Positions 1 through 6,705 of a stretch of DNA of 16,665 nucleotides are shown here, piece by piece. How positions within the stretch are numbered: position 1 is the first letter of the stretch; every line of letters starts with the position of its first letter. The translations under genes and the position numbers were made by a program. The stretch lies in assembly GCA_963636105.1 (NCBI GenBank), contig CAVHIG010000045.1, forward strand, positions 1 to 16,665, written 5' to 3'. The notes beneath the pieces are model-generated. The model was not told where the DNA came from and did not search any database. It saw only the letters and a program-made list of their open reading frames with translations. The stretch comes from CAVHIG01 sp963636105. Lineage in GTDB: Bacteria; Bacillota; Clostridia; Peptostreptococcales; Anaerovoracaceae.

Positions 1-42
1 TACATTTAAACCGACATTTGTACCGACATTTAAACCGACATT
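1..42 (-). repeat. 12-bp tandem repeat inside the regulator gene (encodes NVGL/NVGT)
   Basis: The plus-strand 8-mer CCGACATT recurs at 11-18, 23-30 and 35-42, exactly 12 bp apart, with four-base A/T-rich linkers. A decayed fourth unit lies at 1-6, where TACATT replaces GACATT. On the coding strand each unit is AATGTCGG plus TTTA or TACA and is translated N-V-G-L or N-V-G-T. The array may continue beyond the left edge. Confidence 0.9.
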
Positions 43-1152
43 ATATTTCCCACTTAATTCTTCTAAAACAGCACTGTCATAGGGAATTGTAATCAATATA
101 TAGGAGTCTTCTATTTCAAAAGCACTCTTGCCATATCTTGCTAATATAGTTGGTATCCCGTGGCCTGTATGTTCTGTAAGATTCATATTCATAAATATTC
201 TCATAAGCATATCATTTCTTGGCCTGCTAATTCCACGAAAAAACATCTCCTGTGTCTGTCCCTTTGGCAGCCCACCATGTGAAAATATTTCTATACGATC
301 TTGATACAACGAAACTAATGGCTGTGAAATATTCCAATCATTGTGAACAAGCGCATTTATAACAGCCTCATTCACACAATCAAAATCAAAAAGATATCGG
401 TCTTTTCTAGGCCTTACCGTAGTGTCTGATACGCACACATTTTCTGCAATTAATCGATTTTTCATCTGCTCATAACTAAATAACAAGCATTGACCACCAT
501 AATCATTTTTCTCAGAGACTGCAGTTTTATCTAGACCCTGAAATTTTACAACCACAAGCGGAATCATATTTTTATCTGAAAGTAATTCCGCAAGTTGATT
601 ATATTCTCCGTCTGGTGTTCTCAAATTCAAATTAGCCTCAAAGGATGCATCATCTAAATGATATCCTTTCTCTGCATAATAGATTTTTAACGTTTTAAAT
701 GATATAGCACCATATCTTGCTGGAGTAACAAGCATACGATCTGAGTCAATGAAATTTTTTTCGTAACGTATTTTTATTTCTTCTTGTGTCATATTCTTAC
801 ACGTCGTTCCGATTCTCATGACGCAGCCTGTAGAGGAAAATCCATATTTCTTTTGGCAATATATTGGTCGCACACCTTTTTTTACATGCACGACCAACAT
901 TGTTTTTCCATCGGCGTAACAGATTTCTGATGTAATAAGATTTTGTGGATTCGGTTCAATTTGATCTGTTATAATATCGGAAACCTTTTTAGAGGTTTCA
1001 TCAATACTATTTACCCCGACAACGTTTCCGTTATCATCCACGCCTATAATCAAATCACCACCATTGGTATTCAAAAAAGCAACCAAGTCTTTGCAAATAG
1101 TATCTGAAAATTTTGTTTTTAATTCCAATACTTCTGACTCTATATATTTCAT
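1..1152 (-). CDS. AlbA_2/Schlafen-type putative transcriptional regulator, 3' end cut by window edge
   Basis: The reading frame is open from an ATG at 1152 to the left edge, 384 codons without a stop, so the C-terminus lies outside the window. Residues about 1-130 match the AlbA_2 (Schlafen-like, putative DNA-binding) domain: an acidic start with E6/E10/K12, then NTNGG at 29-32, LIIGVDDNG at 35-42 and a RIGTT strand at 113-117. Residues about 250-358 resemble the HATPase_c_4-like part of the same family, with NEAVINALVHND at 261-272, DRIEIFSHGGLP at 285-296 and TGHGI at 329-333. The visible end (371-384) is an NVGL/NVGT repeat written by a 12-bp DNA repeat. A winged-helix domain often follows in this family but is not visible here. 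The start is supported by GGAG and GAGG upstream. Base composition is clearly more AT-rich than the neighbours, which suggests recent transfer. The target is unknown. Confidence 0.85.
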   Translation of the reverse strand, partial: MKYIESEVLELKTKFSDTICKDLVAFLNTNGGDLIIGVDDNGNVVGVNSIDETSKKVSDIITDQIEPNPQNLITSEICYADGKTMLVVHVKKGVRPIYCQKKYGFSSTGCVMRIGTTCKNMTQEEIKIRYEKNFIDSDRMLVTPARYGAISFKTLKIYYAEKGYHLDDASFEANLNLRTPDGEYNQLAELLSDKNMIPLVVVKFQGLDKTAVSEKNDYGGQCLLFSYEQMKNRLIAENVCVSDTTVRPRKDRYLFDFDCVNEAVINALVHNDWNISQPLVSLYQDRIEIFSHGGLPKGQTQEMFFRGISRPRNDMLMRIFMNMNLTEHTGHGIPTILARYGKSAFEIEDSYILITIPYDSAVLEELSGKYNVGLNVGTNVGLNV

Positions 1153-1177
1153 TCGCCTCAACTCCTTTTATTTTTTT

Positions 1178-1206
1178 ATAATATCACAGTTTTGACACCG
1201 CAGCAA
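1178..1206 (-). promoter_or_regulatory. Predicted sigma-A promoter of the AlbA_2 regulator (extended -10)
   Basis: On the minus strand an extended -10, TGATATTAT, has its hexamer TATTAT at 1178-1183 (5 of 6 matches). A poor -35, TTGCTG, lies at 1201-1206 after 17 bp. The TG of the extended -10 could compensate for the weak -35. The site lies 26 bp before the ATG. Confidence 0.5.
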
Positions 1207-1210
1207 TATA

Positions 1211-1260
1211 AACCGACATTTATACCGACATTTTGCAATCATCTCATCTATAAAATGTCG
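1211..1260 (-). promoter_or_regulatory. Operator-like repeats upstream of the AlbA_2 regulator promoter
   Basis: Two plus-strand CCGACATT units stand at 1213-1220 and 1225-1232, again exactly 12 bp apart, with the linker TTAT (TATA AT-type on the other strand). They are the same 8-mer as in the 3' coding repeat. The second unit also forms an inverted repeat with a downstream half site: CGACATTTT at 1226-1234 and AAAATGTCG at 1252-1260, with a 17-bp centre. The block starts just upstream of the -35. Autoregulation is an inference; the repeat identity is directly visible. Confidence 0.55.
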
Positions 1261-1282
1261 CTATTTTCTTTTCATAAAAGCG

Positions 1283-1315
1283 AAAAAACCAGCCAATCAT
1301 AAAGACTAGCTGGTT
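1283..1315 (-). terminator. Rho-independent terminator of guaA
   Basis: Read on the minus strand, AACCAGC (1309-1315) pairs with GCTGGTT (1287-1293), with additional AGTC/GATT pairing inside, and is followed by a run of T (A at 1283-1288 on plus). It lies about 50 bp after the guaA stop codon and separates guaA from the AlbA_2 gene. Confidence 0.85.
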
Positions 1316-1362
1316 AAATTCATTATAATTTAGAAAATATGGAATATATGGACGAAAATAAC

Positions 1363-2904
1363 TTACTCCCACTCTATCGTCGCAGGTGGTTTGCTGGTGA
1401 TATCGTAGACTATGCGGTTGATGCCCGGTACCTCATTTACAATGCGCACAGAGACCTTATCGAGCACCTCGTAAGGGATGTGCACCCAGTCCGCCGTCAT
1501 AAAGTCGGATGTGGATACGCTGCGCAGAGCCACAGTGTAGTCGTACGTGCGTCCGTCACCCATTACACCCACAGAACGCATATTTGTAAGCACCGCAAAA
1601 TACTGATTCATCATGCCCTCAAGATGAGCCTTTGCGATCTCATCACGGAAGATAAAATCCGCCTCACGGAGCACATCAAGCTTCTCCTTTGTAATATCGC
1701 CCATCACGCGCACCGCAAGTCCCGGTCCCGGAAACGGCTGACGCATCACAAGATACTCCGGAAGGCCAAGCTCACGCCCGAGCTGACGCACTTCGTCCTT
1801 AAAGAGCAGTCTGAGCGGCTCAATAATCTCCTTGAAGTCCACAAAATCAGGAAGACCTCCCACATTATGGTGGCTCTTTATAGTCGCAGCCTCTCCAAGA
1901 CCCGACTCAATCACATCCGGATAGATCGTGCCCTGCGCCAGATAGTCTATCTTGCCGATCTTCTTGCTCTCTTCCTCAAATACGCGGATAAATTCCTCGC
2001 CGATTATCTTGCGCTTTTTCTCCGGATCCGCCACGCCCGCAAGCTTCTCAAGGAAGCGCTTCTCAGCATCCACGCGCACAAAATTTATATTCCACTTATC
2101 AAAGGCCGCCTCTACCTCATCGCCCTCATTCTTTCTCATAAGGCCGTGATCCACAAATACGCAAGTCAGCTGGTCGCCCACAGCCTCCGCCAAAAGCGCC
2201 GCGCATACAGAAGAATCCACGCCACCGGACAGCGCCAAAAGCACCTTGCCGCCTCCGACCTTCTCACGCACATCCGCAATTGCCTTCTTCATATAATCTC
2301 CCATCGTCCAGCTGCCACTCGCACCGCAGACCTCGTACAGGAAATTTCTTATCATCGCAATACCATTTTCCGTATGGTTTACCTCAGGATGGAATTGCAC
2401 GCCGTAAAAGCCCCTCGCTTCATCGCAAATTCCGACATTTGGACATGCGTCGCTATGCGCCGACAGCGTAAACCCCGCAGGCACCTGCGCCATGTAGTCT
2501 CCGTGGCTCATCCAGGAAGTCCCCTCGCACGGCAAATCCTTGAAAAGCTTACAGCTTGTGTCAAAATATGTCTTCGTCTTGCCATATTCTCTCGCGGAAT
2601 CATCCGTCGCCTCGACTACGCGCCCGCCCAAATGGTGCGCCAAAAGCTGGCAGCCATAGCAAATCCCGAGAATCGGCACGCCGAGCTCAAAAATCCCCTC
2701 TGCAGGATGCGGCGAACCCTCCTCATACACGCCATTTGGCCCGCCCGTAAAAATTATACCTATCGGGTCAAAAGCCTTTATCTCCTCCAAGCTCATCTTA
2801 TAAGGATGCACCTCGCAATACACATTGCACTCACGCACACGCCTTGCAATAAGCTGATTGTACTGTCCTCCAAAATCCAGGACCAAGACACGCTCCTGCT
2901 TCAT
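1363..2904 (-). CDS. guaA: GMP synthase (glutamine-hydrolysing)
   Basis: This enzyme converts XMP to GMP with ATP and glutamine, the last step of guanine nucleotide synthesis, in the cytoplasm. Residues 6-190 form the class I glutamine amidotransferase with the nucleophile motif GICYG (Cys82) and HPE with His172 and Glu174. The ATP-pyrophosphatase P-loop SGGVDSS is at 226-232, and the C-terminal dimerisation domain ends in TIEWE. Length (513 aa) is typical for the family. A TTG at 2910 could also start the frame, but the AGGAGG lies 9 bases before the ATG at 2904 and only about 3 before the TTG, so I prefer the ATG. The ArsR-type gene ends 47 bp upstream with no terminator between, so the two are probably cotranscribed. 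No purine riboswitch is visible in that gap. Confidence 0.98.
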   Translation of the reverse strand: MKQERVLVLDFGGQYNQLIARRVRECNVYCEVHPYKMSLEEIKAFDPIGIIFTGGPNGVYEEGSPHPAEGIFELGVPILGICYGCQLLAHHLGGRVVEATDDSAREYGKTKTYFDTSCKLFKDLPCEGTSWMSHGDYMAQVPAGFTLSAHSDACPNVGICDEARGFYGVQFHPEVNHTENGIAMIRNFLYEVCGASGSWTMGDYMKKAIADVREKVGGGKVLLALSGGVDSSVCAALLAEAVGDQLTCVFVDHGLMRKNEGDEVEAAFDKWNINFVRVDAEKRFLEKLAGVADPEKKRKIIGEEFIRVFEEESKKIGKIDYLAQGTIYPDVIESGLGEAATIKSHHNVGGLPDFVDFKEIIEPLRLLFKDEVRQLGRELGLPEYLVMRQPFPGPGLAVRVMGDITKEKLDVLREADFIFRDEIAKAHLEGMMNQYFAVLTNMRSVGVMGDGRTYDYTVALRSVSTSDFMTADWVHIPYEVLDKVSVRIVNEVPGINRIVYDITSKPPATIEWE

Positions 2905-2951
2905 TCCCAAATTCCTCCTATTTTCTCATATATTACATATTTGCGCCGCCC

Positions 2952-3281
2952 TTAGCGCGTAAACGTACTAAACTTCTTTGTCGCATTGAGATACTTCATA
3001 AGCATCCCGATATTTGCATAATACATCGAAAACTTGTCCTGCTTCTTCACATCCACAAGCCCCGCCTGCACCAGCTTCTTCGTGTGCTGCGAAATCGTCG
3101 CCTGCGCATAATCAAAGGCCTTCACCAAATCGCCATTGCACACCGGAATCCTGTCCTTATTACATTCCATAATATATTGATAAAGCTTGATTCTCGCCGG
3201 GTGAGCCAGCGCATCCGACACCTGCGCCACAAGCATTATCTCCTCATCATTCATAATCTCATTATCTTTTCTAAGCCTCAT
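2952..3281 (-). CDS. ArsR-family winged-helix transcriptional regulator
   Basis: This is a small DNA-binding regulator. The motif SDALAHPARIKLYQYIM, followed by ATISQHTKKLVQAGLVDVKKQ, is the typical ArsR helix-turn-helix and wing. The classic ELCVC metal-binding motif of ArsR/SmtB is missing. The two cysteines, in MECNKDRIPVC, are not in a recognised sensor arrangement, so the signal is unknown. The start is uncertain: ATG 3281 gives 109 aa, TTG 3335 gives 127 aa, and the internal ATG of MNDEE gives about 100 aa. I chose 3281 because it overlaps (ATGA) the stop of an 8-codon upstream ORF with a very strong ribosome binding site, which would allow coupled translation. It lies directly before guaA and shares its own strong promoter. 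Confidence 0.88.
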   Translation of the reverse strand: MRLRKDNEIMNDEEIMLVAQVSDALAHPARIKLYQYIMECNKDRIPVCNGDLVKAFDYAQATISQHTKKLVQAGLVDVKKQDKFSMYYANIGMLMKYLNATKKFSTFTR

Positions 3282-3301
3282 ATCAGCCAAAACCGGAGCA
3301 T
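3278..3301 (-). CDS. Possible 7-aa leader peptide coupled to the ArsR gene
   Basis: An ATG at 3301 follows AAGGAGGAGGAG at a good distance and reads M-L-R-F-W-L-I-stop. Its TGA overlaps the ATG at 3281 of the regulator. The GGAGC/GCTCC hairpin at 3295-3309 (5-bp stem, loop GGGAT) spans part of the ribosome binding site and the start codon. Whether it is translated is unknown. Confidence 0.3.
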   Translation of the reverse strand: MLRFWLI

Positions 3302-3357
3302 CCCGCTCCTCCTCCTTTTTTCTTTCTCCGCGCAAATTGCCTCACTGCCGCGCTTTC

Positions 3358-3375
3358 TTACGCTCGCGGAAACAT
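3358..3375 (-). CDS. Possible 5-aa leader peptide in the ArsR leader
   Basis: AGGAGG, then CTACG and ATG at 3375, read M-F-P-R-A-stop. The ribosome binding site is as good as that of any full gene in the window, yet the frame closes after five codons. It may be chance or a regulatory mini-ORF. Confidence 0.2.
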   Translation of the reverse strand: MFPRA

Positions 3376-3443
3376 CGTAGCCTCCTGCTTTTGCTCCCTT
3401 CGCGGAAACGGCGGAGTTTTCGCGTCATCCGCAGGCATTCAAA

Positions 3444-3467
3444 GAACGCGCAGTTTCCCGCGCGTTC
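3444..3467 (-). promoter_or_regulatory. Perfect 8-bp hairpin in the ArsR 5' leader
   Basis: GAACGCGC (3460-3467 on minus) pairs with GCGCGTTC (3444-3451) around an 8-base loop. It begins about 13 bases after the predicted transcription start. Only three T follow, so it is a poor terminator and more likely a 5' stabilising or regulatory stem. Confidence 0.5.
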
Positions 3468-3486
3468 CAAAATTCATCGCCTATTT

Positions 3487-3515
3487 ACAATACACCAAAG
3501 AGGCTCATTTGTCAA
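3487..3515 (-). promoter_or_regulatory. Sigma-A promoter for arsR-guaA
   Basis: On the minus strand a perfect -35 TTGACA (3510-3515) is followed by a 17-bp spacer and the -10 TATTGT (3487-3492, 4 of 6). Transcription would start near 3480, leaving a leader of about 200 bases before the ArsR start. The promoter lies just after the stop of the transglutaminase-like gene, making arsR-guaA a separate unit. Confidence 0.75.
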
Positions 3516-3541
3516 GTCCCGTCAGTATCTCACAGGGGATT

Positions 3542-4930
3542 TTACTTCGTCCCCAGATCCGTAAATTTGGTATTTATCTTCGTAGGTGAGATGATCATAT
3601 CCTCGTACTCTGCCTCGCCGTCCTGATTGTCGCAAGGGTCAAAGCGCGCAAATTTCCGCGGTGGATAGAGCTCCTCCTGAACCTCGTCGTTTATCGGAAT
3701 GCGATATGTATCCATATTTCCGAAGAAGAAATTCCATCTGGCCATATCGCCGCGTCTATAAGCTGAGCCGCCCATTGAAAGATCAGCATGACGCCAGCCG
3801 ATAGAAGGTATGTAGAATCTTGCCCAGTCATGCTCGCCCACATCGCCCGGCTTGCCTTCCATGCCCGGCTCCGCGCACAGACCTGACTGCCAGCCTGCCG
3901 GTATGCCGCATATTCTGCACAGCGTGATGAAAAGCAGCGTCTGAATTCCGCAATCACCCTTGCCATTCATTGCGCAATACTCGGATACGCAAGGTATGCT
4001 CGCGTAATTCGGCGCAAAGCGGTACATTATCTTTGTCGTGACATAGTCATACATCTTCCTGGCTATAAGCAAAGGATTTGTCTCCTCGCCCTTGATTTCA
4101 AGCGCCAGAGCCTTCAAGAATGGCGTAAAGGCTATATGCGGAAGCCTTTCGCGGAGATAGAGATCGCACGCACTCGGGAAATCCGACGCCGTTACCGCAG
4201 CCAAATCCACCTTGGACATATCCATATATGTAAGCTTATGATCAAGCTCGTACTCTATCGAAAATACCTGCCCCGGCTCTGCTTTTTCCTCGAAGTACAC
4301 GGTCGGCTGCAGGGTATCGCCCTCGCACACATGCTTTGGCTCAAAGCTCGTCTTTAAAAGCTTGAGATTGTGTACCTGCTCGTTTTGGCCTTCCTTTGGA
4401 AGAGGCAGGTGGACGCGCAGAGTCTTGCCGGGTATCACTATATCCTCATCCAGGCTAAGCTCATGGCGTATATGTATATGTGTGCTCATGACATCGCCGT
4501 CAGAGAGCGTCGGAAGCAGCGCATCCAAATTATCAGGCTCATATTCCGACGGAACCAGCTTTCCAAGCGAAGCCGCGAAGCTATCCAGATAGTGCACCTC
4601 GCCATTTATATATCTCCAGTCGGGCTGTCCCTCAAGCCGAAACTTCTCAAGCTCCTCCTCCGTAATCTCAGGAAGGACCTTCCTCGCCTCCTCCAGAGCG
4701 CGCGAGGCCGGCACACTAAATCTTGCTTCGATATGAGAAAGCACATCAAGCTCTATCGAAAGGCGCTTCTTCATGCAAAGCGGCACCTTTTCACAGCTTT
4801 GCAGGTAGGCGATTTTCTTCCTTACCGTGTCAAAATTTCCGGCGGCCTTTTCTCTCTCTACATCCTCCGGCAGCGGCAGGGAATGCAGATACAGCTCGTC
4901 AAAACTGTAATTGTAATCCAAATTTTCCAT
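3542..4930 (-). CDS. Transglutaminase-like cysteine hydrolase, cytoplasmic
   Basis: The protein has 462 residues. The C-terminal half carries the transglutaminase-like papain-fold triad: Cys327 in GKGDCGIQ, His367 in GEHDWARFYIP and Asp383 in HADLSMGG. The N-terminal 240 residues are helical and then beta-rich and I do not recognise a named domain. Bacterial members are usually peptidases or amidases rather than cross-linking enzymes; the substrate here is unknown. There is no signal peptide or membrane segment, so it should act in the cytoplasm. The ATG at 4930 is preferred over an upstream ATG at 4957 because GGAG lies at a proper distance from 4930, and the upstream ATG lies inside the structured leader. 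The beta-lactamase-fold gene ends about 100 bp upstream with no room for a promoter, so the two are probably one transcript. Confidence 0.88.
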   Translation of the reverse strand: MENLDYNYSFDELYLHSLPLPEDVEREKAAGNFDTVRKKIAYLQSCEKVPLCMKKRLSIELDVLSHIEARFSVPASRALEEARKVLPEITEEELEKFRLEGQPDWRYINGEVHYLDSFAASLGKLVPSEYEPDNLDALLPTLSDGDVMSTHIHIRHELSLDEDIVIPGKTLRVHLPLPKEGQNEQVHNLKLLKTSFEPKHVCEGDTLQPTVYFEEKAEPGQVFSIEYELDHKLTYMDMSKVDLAAVTASDFPSACDLYLRERLPHIAFTPFLKALALEIKGEETNPLLIARKMYDYVTTKIMYRFAPNYASIPCVSEYCAMNGKGDCGIQTLLFITLCRICGIPAGWQSGLCAEPGMEGKPGDVGEHDWARFYIPSIGWRHADLSMGGSAYRRGDMARWNFFFGNMDTYRIPINDEVQEELYPPRKFARFDPCDNQDGEAEYEDMIISPTKINTKFTDLGTK

Positions 4931-4934
4931 AAAA

Positions 4935-5011
4935 GTCTCCGTTCCGCCGCCTTGCATCGGCCCAATAGTTATATAAAGCTCTCTTATCCAAAGGCAAGGA
5001 ATGATAAGAGA
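4935..5011 (-). promoter_or_regulatory. Structured leader A (two hairpins with complementary loops)
   Basis: Read on the minus strand, hairpin 1 has TCTCTTATC (5003-5011) paired with GATAAGAGA (4980-4988) around a 14-base loop containing CCTTGC. After 18 bases hairpin 2 has GCCG (4958-4961) paired with CGGC (4946-4949) around the loop ATGCAAGG. The loop sequences CCTTGC and GCAAGG are exact complements, so a six-pair kissing interaction is possible. The ribosome binding site GGAGA follows four bases later. The element sits between two genes of the same operon, which points to control of translation or RNA processing rather than of initiation. It is nearly identical to leader B. I do not recognise it as a named RNA family. 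Confidence 0.6.
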
Positions 5012-5034
5012 TTCTTTTGCGCTTTTTTGGTCGC

Positions 5035-6441
5035 TTACGCCTCAATCCTCTGGAATACTCGCGTATAGAACTGCGCGCCCCAGGCCTTGCCGTCTCTTAT
5101 ATGGAAACGCACGCGTCCGCAAACCTTGTCGTCCTTCTTGAGCTGGAACCATGTCTCGCCGCAAAATGCCAGGCGGAAGGTATCATTATCCTTATCTACA
5201 TAGAGACCTCCGTCCTTCTCGTAGATCTTCGCCGTTACCGGTACTCCTTCGTGGCAAATGAATGAGCCTACGAGCATCTCAGGCTCTGAAAATTCCGTGC
5301 CTGTCGGGTAGAGCCAGCGAAGCGGTCTGTCGAGAGGCTCTTCCATCACCCAGTTGCAAAGAGCCCATGTGAGCTCGTCCACGTCAGCCTCGCCCTGGTT
5401 GCAAAGCACTACGCAGCTGTAGCCTTCTCCCTTGAAGAAGGTTCCCTCAGAGGAAACGCCGTGGAGTCCGCCGCTGTGGGAGCACAGTACGTGTCCGTCG
5501 AGTGTGCGCTTGTCGAGGCCCAGGCAGTAAAATGCCTTTTCCTGCTCAGGGAAGGCTGCTCCTATCAGAAGCTCTACAGCCTCAGCCGGAATAGCCTGCT
5601 TGCCGTCGATCATGCCGCCATTTGAGAGGCACTGATAGTAGCGTGACATGTCATGAGCTGTGGATTTTACGCAGGCGCAGGCGCGGAAAGGCGGAAGAAT
5701 GGACCAATCCTCATCTACATAGAGTTTTCCGTCTTCCTTTTCAAAGAGCGCTGTGATATTTCCGCCGGCGATTTCTCTGGCGCGGCTTGCGTCCTCGTCC
5801 AGCGTACTTCTTGTCATGCCTATAGGTCCGAAAATCCTTTCGTCCAGGAATTGCTCAAGAGGCATTCCGGCGGCCGCGTCTACTACATAGCAAAGTACTG
5901 CGTAACCTTCGTTTGAATAGCTCATATATTCGCCGACGCCGCCCAGTGTCGGATAAGGACAATTTGCAATATATTCGATTATGTCCTCGATTTTGTCCAT
6001 TTTATTCGGGGAGGAAGCTCTCATTTGCTTTGCCCAGTCGTTTTCTCTTCCCGGGGAATTTACAGCGATGGACCACTCAAGCGGTTCCATAGGCGGAATG
6101 CCTGTTGTGTGCATTGCAAGGCTGCGTACGGTAACTGCTTCCTTTGGATTTCCGGGTACGCGAAAGCTCGGTACATATTTTGTCACTGGGTCCTCAAGCG
6201 ACATCTTGCCCTCTGCCGCAAGTATAGCGCAGCTCAACGCCGCCATGGACTTACCCATGGAAGCAATGCCAAAGATTGTATCCTGATCCGGCGCCGTTTC
6301 CATAGCGACATCCCTCACGCCGTAACCCTTCTCAAAGAGCGCGCCGCTCGGACCTCTTACAGCCACAGATACGCCCGGAAGCTCCAGCTCCTTTATCTTC
6401 TTCTCCAAAAACTCATCCAATATCTTCACATCTCTGCTCAC
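5035..6441 (-). CDS. Serine beta-lactamase-fold hydrolase (class C/D-aminopeptidase-like), cytoplasmic
   Basis: The protein has 468 residues. It carries the three motifs of the penicillin-recognising serine hydrolase fold: S-x-x-K as SMGK (Ser61, Lys64), Y-x-N as YSN (175-177) and HSGG (322-325) in place of KTG. This pattern fits class C beta-lactamase relatives such as esterases and D-aminopeptidases. Residues about 350-468 form an extra C-terminal beta-rich part, as in D-aminopeptidase-type members. There is no signal peptide, so a role in antibiotic resistance or wall synthesis is unlikely; an intracellular peptidase or esterase is more probable. The start is GTG at 6441, 8 bases after GGAG. 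It lies downstream of the transporter genes and upstream of the transglutaminase-like gene, with which it shares the leader type. Confidence 0.88.
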   Translation of the reverse strand: MSRDVKILDEFLEKKIKELELPGVSVAVRGPSGALFEKGYGVRDVAMETAPDQDTIFGIASMGKSMAALSCAILAAEGKMSLEDPVTKYVPSFRVPGNPKEAVTVRSLAMHTTGIPPMEPLEWSIAVNSPGRENDWAKQMRASSPNKMDKIEDIIEYIANCPYPTLGGVGEYMSYSNEGYAVLCYVVDAAAGMPLEQFLDERIFGPIGMTRSTLDEDASRAREIAGGNITALFEKEDGKLYVDEDWSILPPFRACACVKSTAHDMSRYYQCLSNGGMIDGKQAIPAEAVELLIGAAFPEQEKAFYCLGLDKRTLDGHVLCSHSGGLHGVSSEGTFFKGEGYSCVVLCNQGEADVDELTWALCNWVMEEPLDRPLRWLYPTGTEFSEPEMLVGSFICHEGVPVTAKIYEKDGGLYVDKDNDTFRLAFCGETWFQLKKDDKVCGRVRFHIRDGKAWGAQFYTRVFQRIEA

Positions 6442-6444
6442 TTA

Positions 6445-6527
6445 AAAATCTCCATTCCGCCGCCTTGCATCGGCTCAAATAATCTTGTAAAGTTTCTCTT
6501 ATCCAGAAGGCAAGGGATGATAAGAGA
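6445..6527 (-). promoter_or_regulatory. Structured leader B (two hairpins with complementary loops)
   Basis: This is the second copy of the leader motif. Hairpin 1 pairs TCTCTTATC (6519-6527) with GATAAGAGA (6495-6503) around a 15-base loop with CCTTGC. After 20 bases hairpin 2 pairs GCCG (6471-6474) with CGGC (6459-6462), loop ATGCAAGG. The stems and loops match copy A almost base for base, while the linker between the hairpins and the upstream flank differ. This suggests that the structured parts are under selection. GGAGA of the ribosome binding site follows, and the 5' arm UCUCU could pair with it in an alternative fold. Confidence 0.6.
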
Positions 6528-6538
6528 CCCAAACCAGA

Positions 6539-6585
6539 AATAGCAGAGCCCGCAGGCTCGAAAAAGCCATATAGACTCTGCTATT
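6539..6585 (-). terminator. Long hairpin after dppA, possible terminator or attenuator
   Basis: On the minus strand AATAGCAGAG (6576-6585) pairs with CTCTGCTATT (6539-6548), ten pairs, enclosing an inner GGCT/AGCC hairpin. Only a weak T-run (TTTCTGGTTT) follows, so termination may be partial. It lies between the binding-protein gene and leader B and may set the ratio between transporter and hydrolase transcripts. Confidence 0.5.
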
Positions 6586-6598
6586 ATTCAGTCATAAT

Positions 6599-6650
6599 TT
6601 ATGTGCCGCATCCGGATAATTTTCCGGGACGCGCATTTGTTTTGCACATA
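6599..6650 (-). other. Imperfect hairpin containing a possible 16-aa ORF
   Basis: Outer arms TATGTGC (6644-6650 on minus) and GCACATA (6600-6606) enclose an inner CCGGA/TCCGG stem. The same stretch can be read as a 16-residue ORF, MCKTNARPGKLSGCGT, from an ATG at 6649 to a TAA at 6599, with GAGG five bases upstream. It precedes the hairpin at 6539-6585, an order seen in attenuators. This is a weak call. Confidence 0.25.
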
Positions 6651-6705
6651 TACACCTCAATATTCCCATTCAATTACGGGTAGATAAGTGGTCGTCGTAT
6701 CTATT

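Noticed and set aside
2905..2951. Purine riboswitch before guaA
   Set aside because: The gap is only 47 bases and holds none of the conserved purine aptamer elements.
1339..2955. 538-codon plus-strand open frame opposite guaA
   Set aside because: It is the antisense shadow of guaA, rich in His/Arg/Leu with no domain, and guaA is unmistakable.
2952..3281. Arsenic or zinc sensor
   Set aside because: The ELCVC motif and other known metal-site patterns are missing, so only the family can be called.
4370..5068. 232-codon plus-strand open frame
   Set aside because: It is antisense to the transglutaminase-like gene and its leader, without a ribosome binding site or recognisable domain.
5035..6441. 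Antibiotic-resistance beta-lactamase
   Set aside because: There is no signal peptide, and HSGG with SMGK fits cytoplasmic esterase or D-aminopeptidase relatives better.
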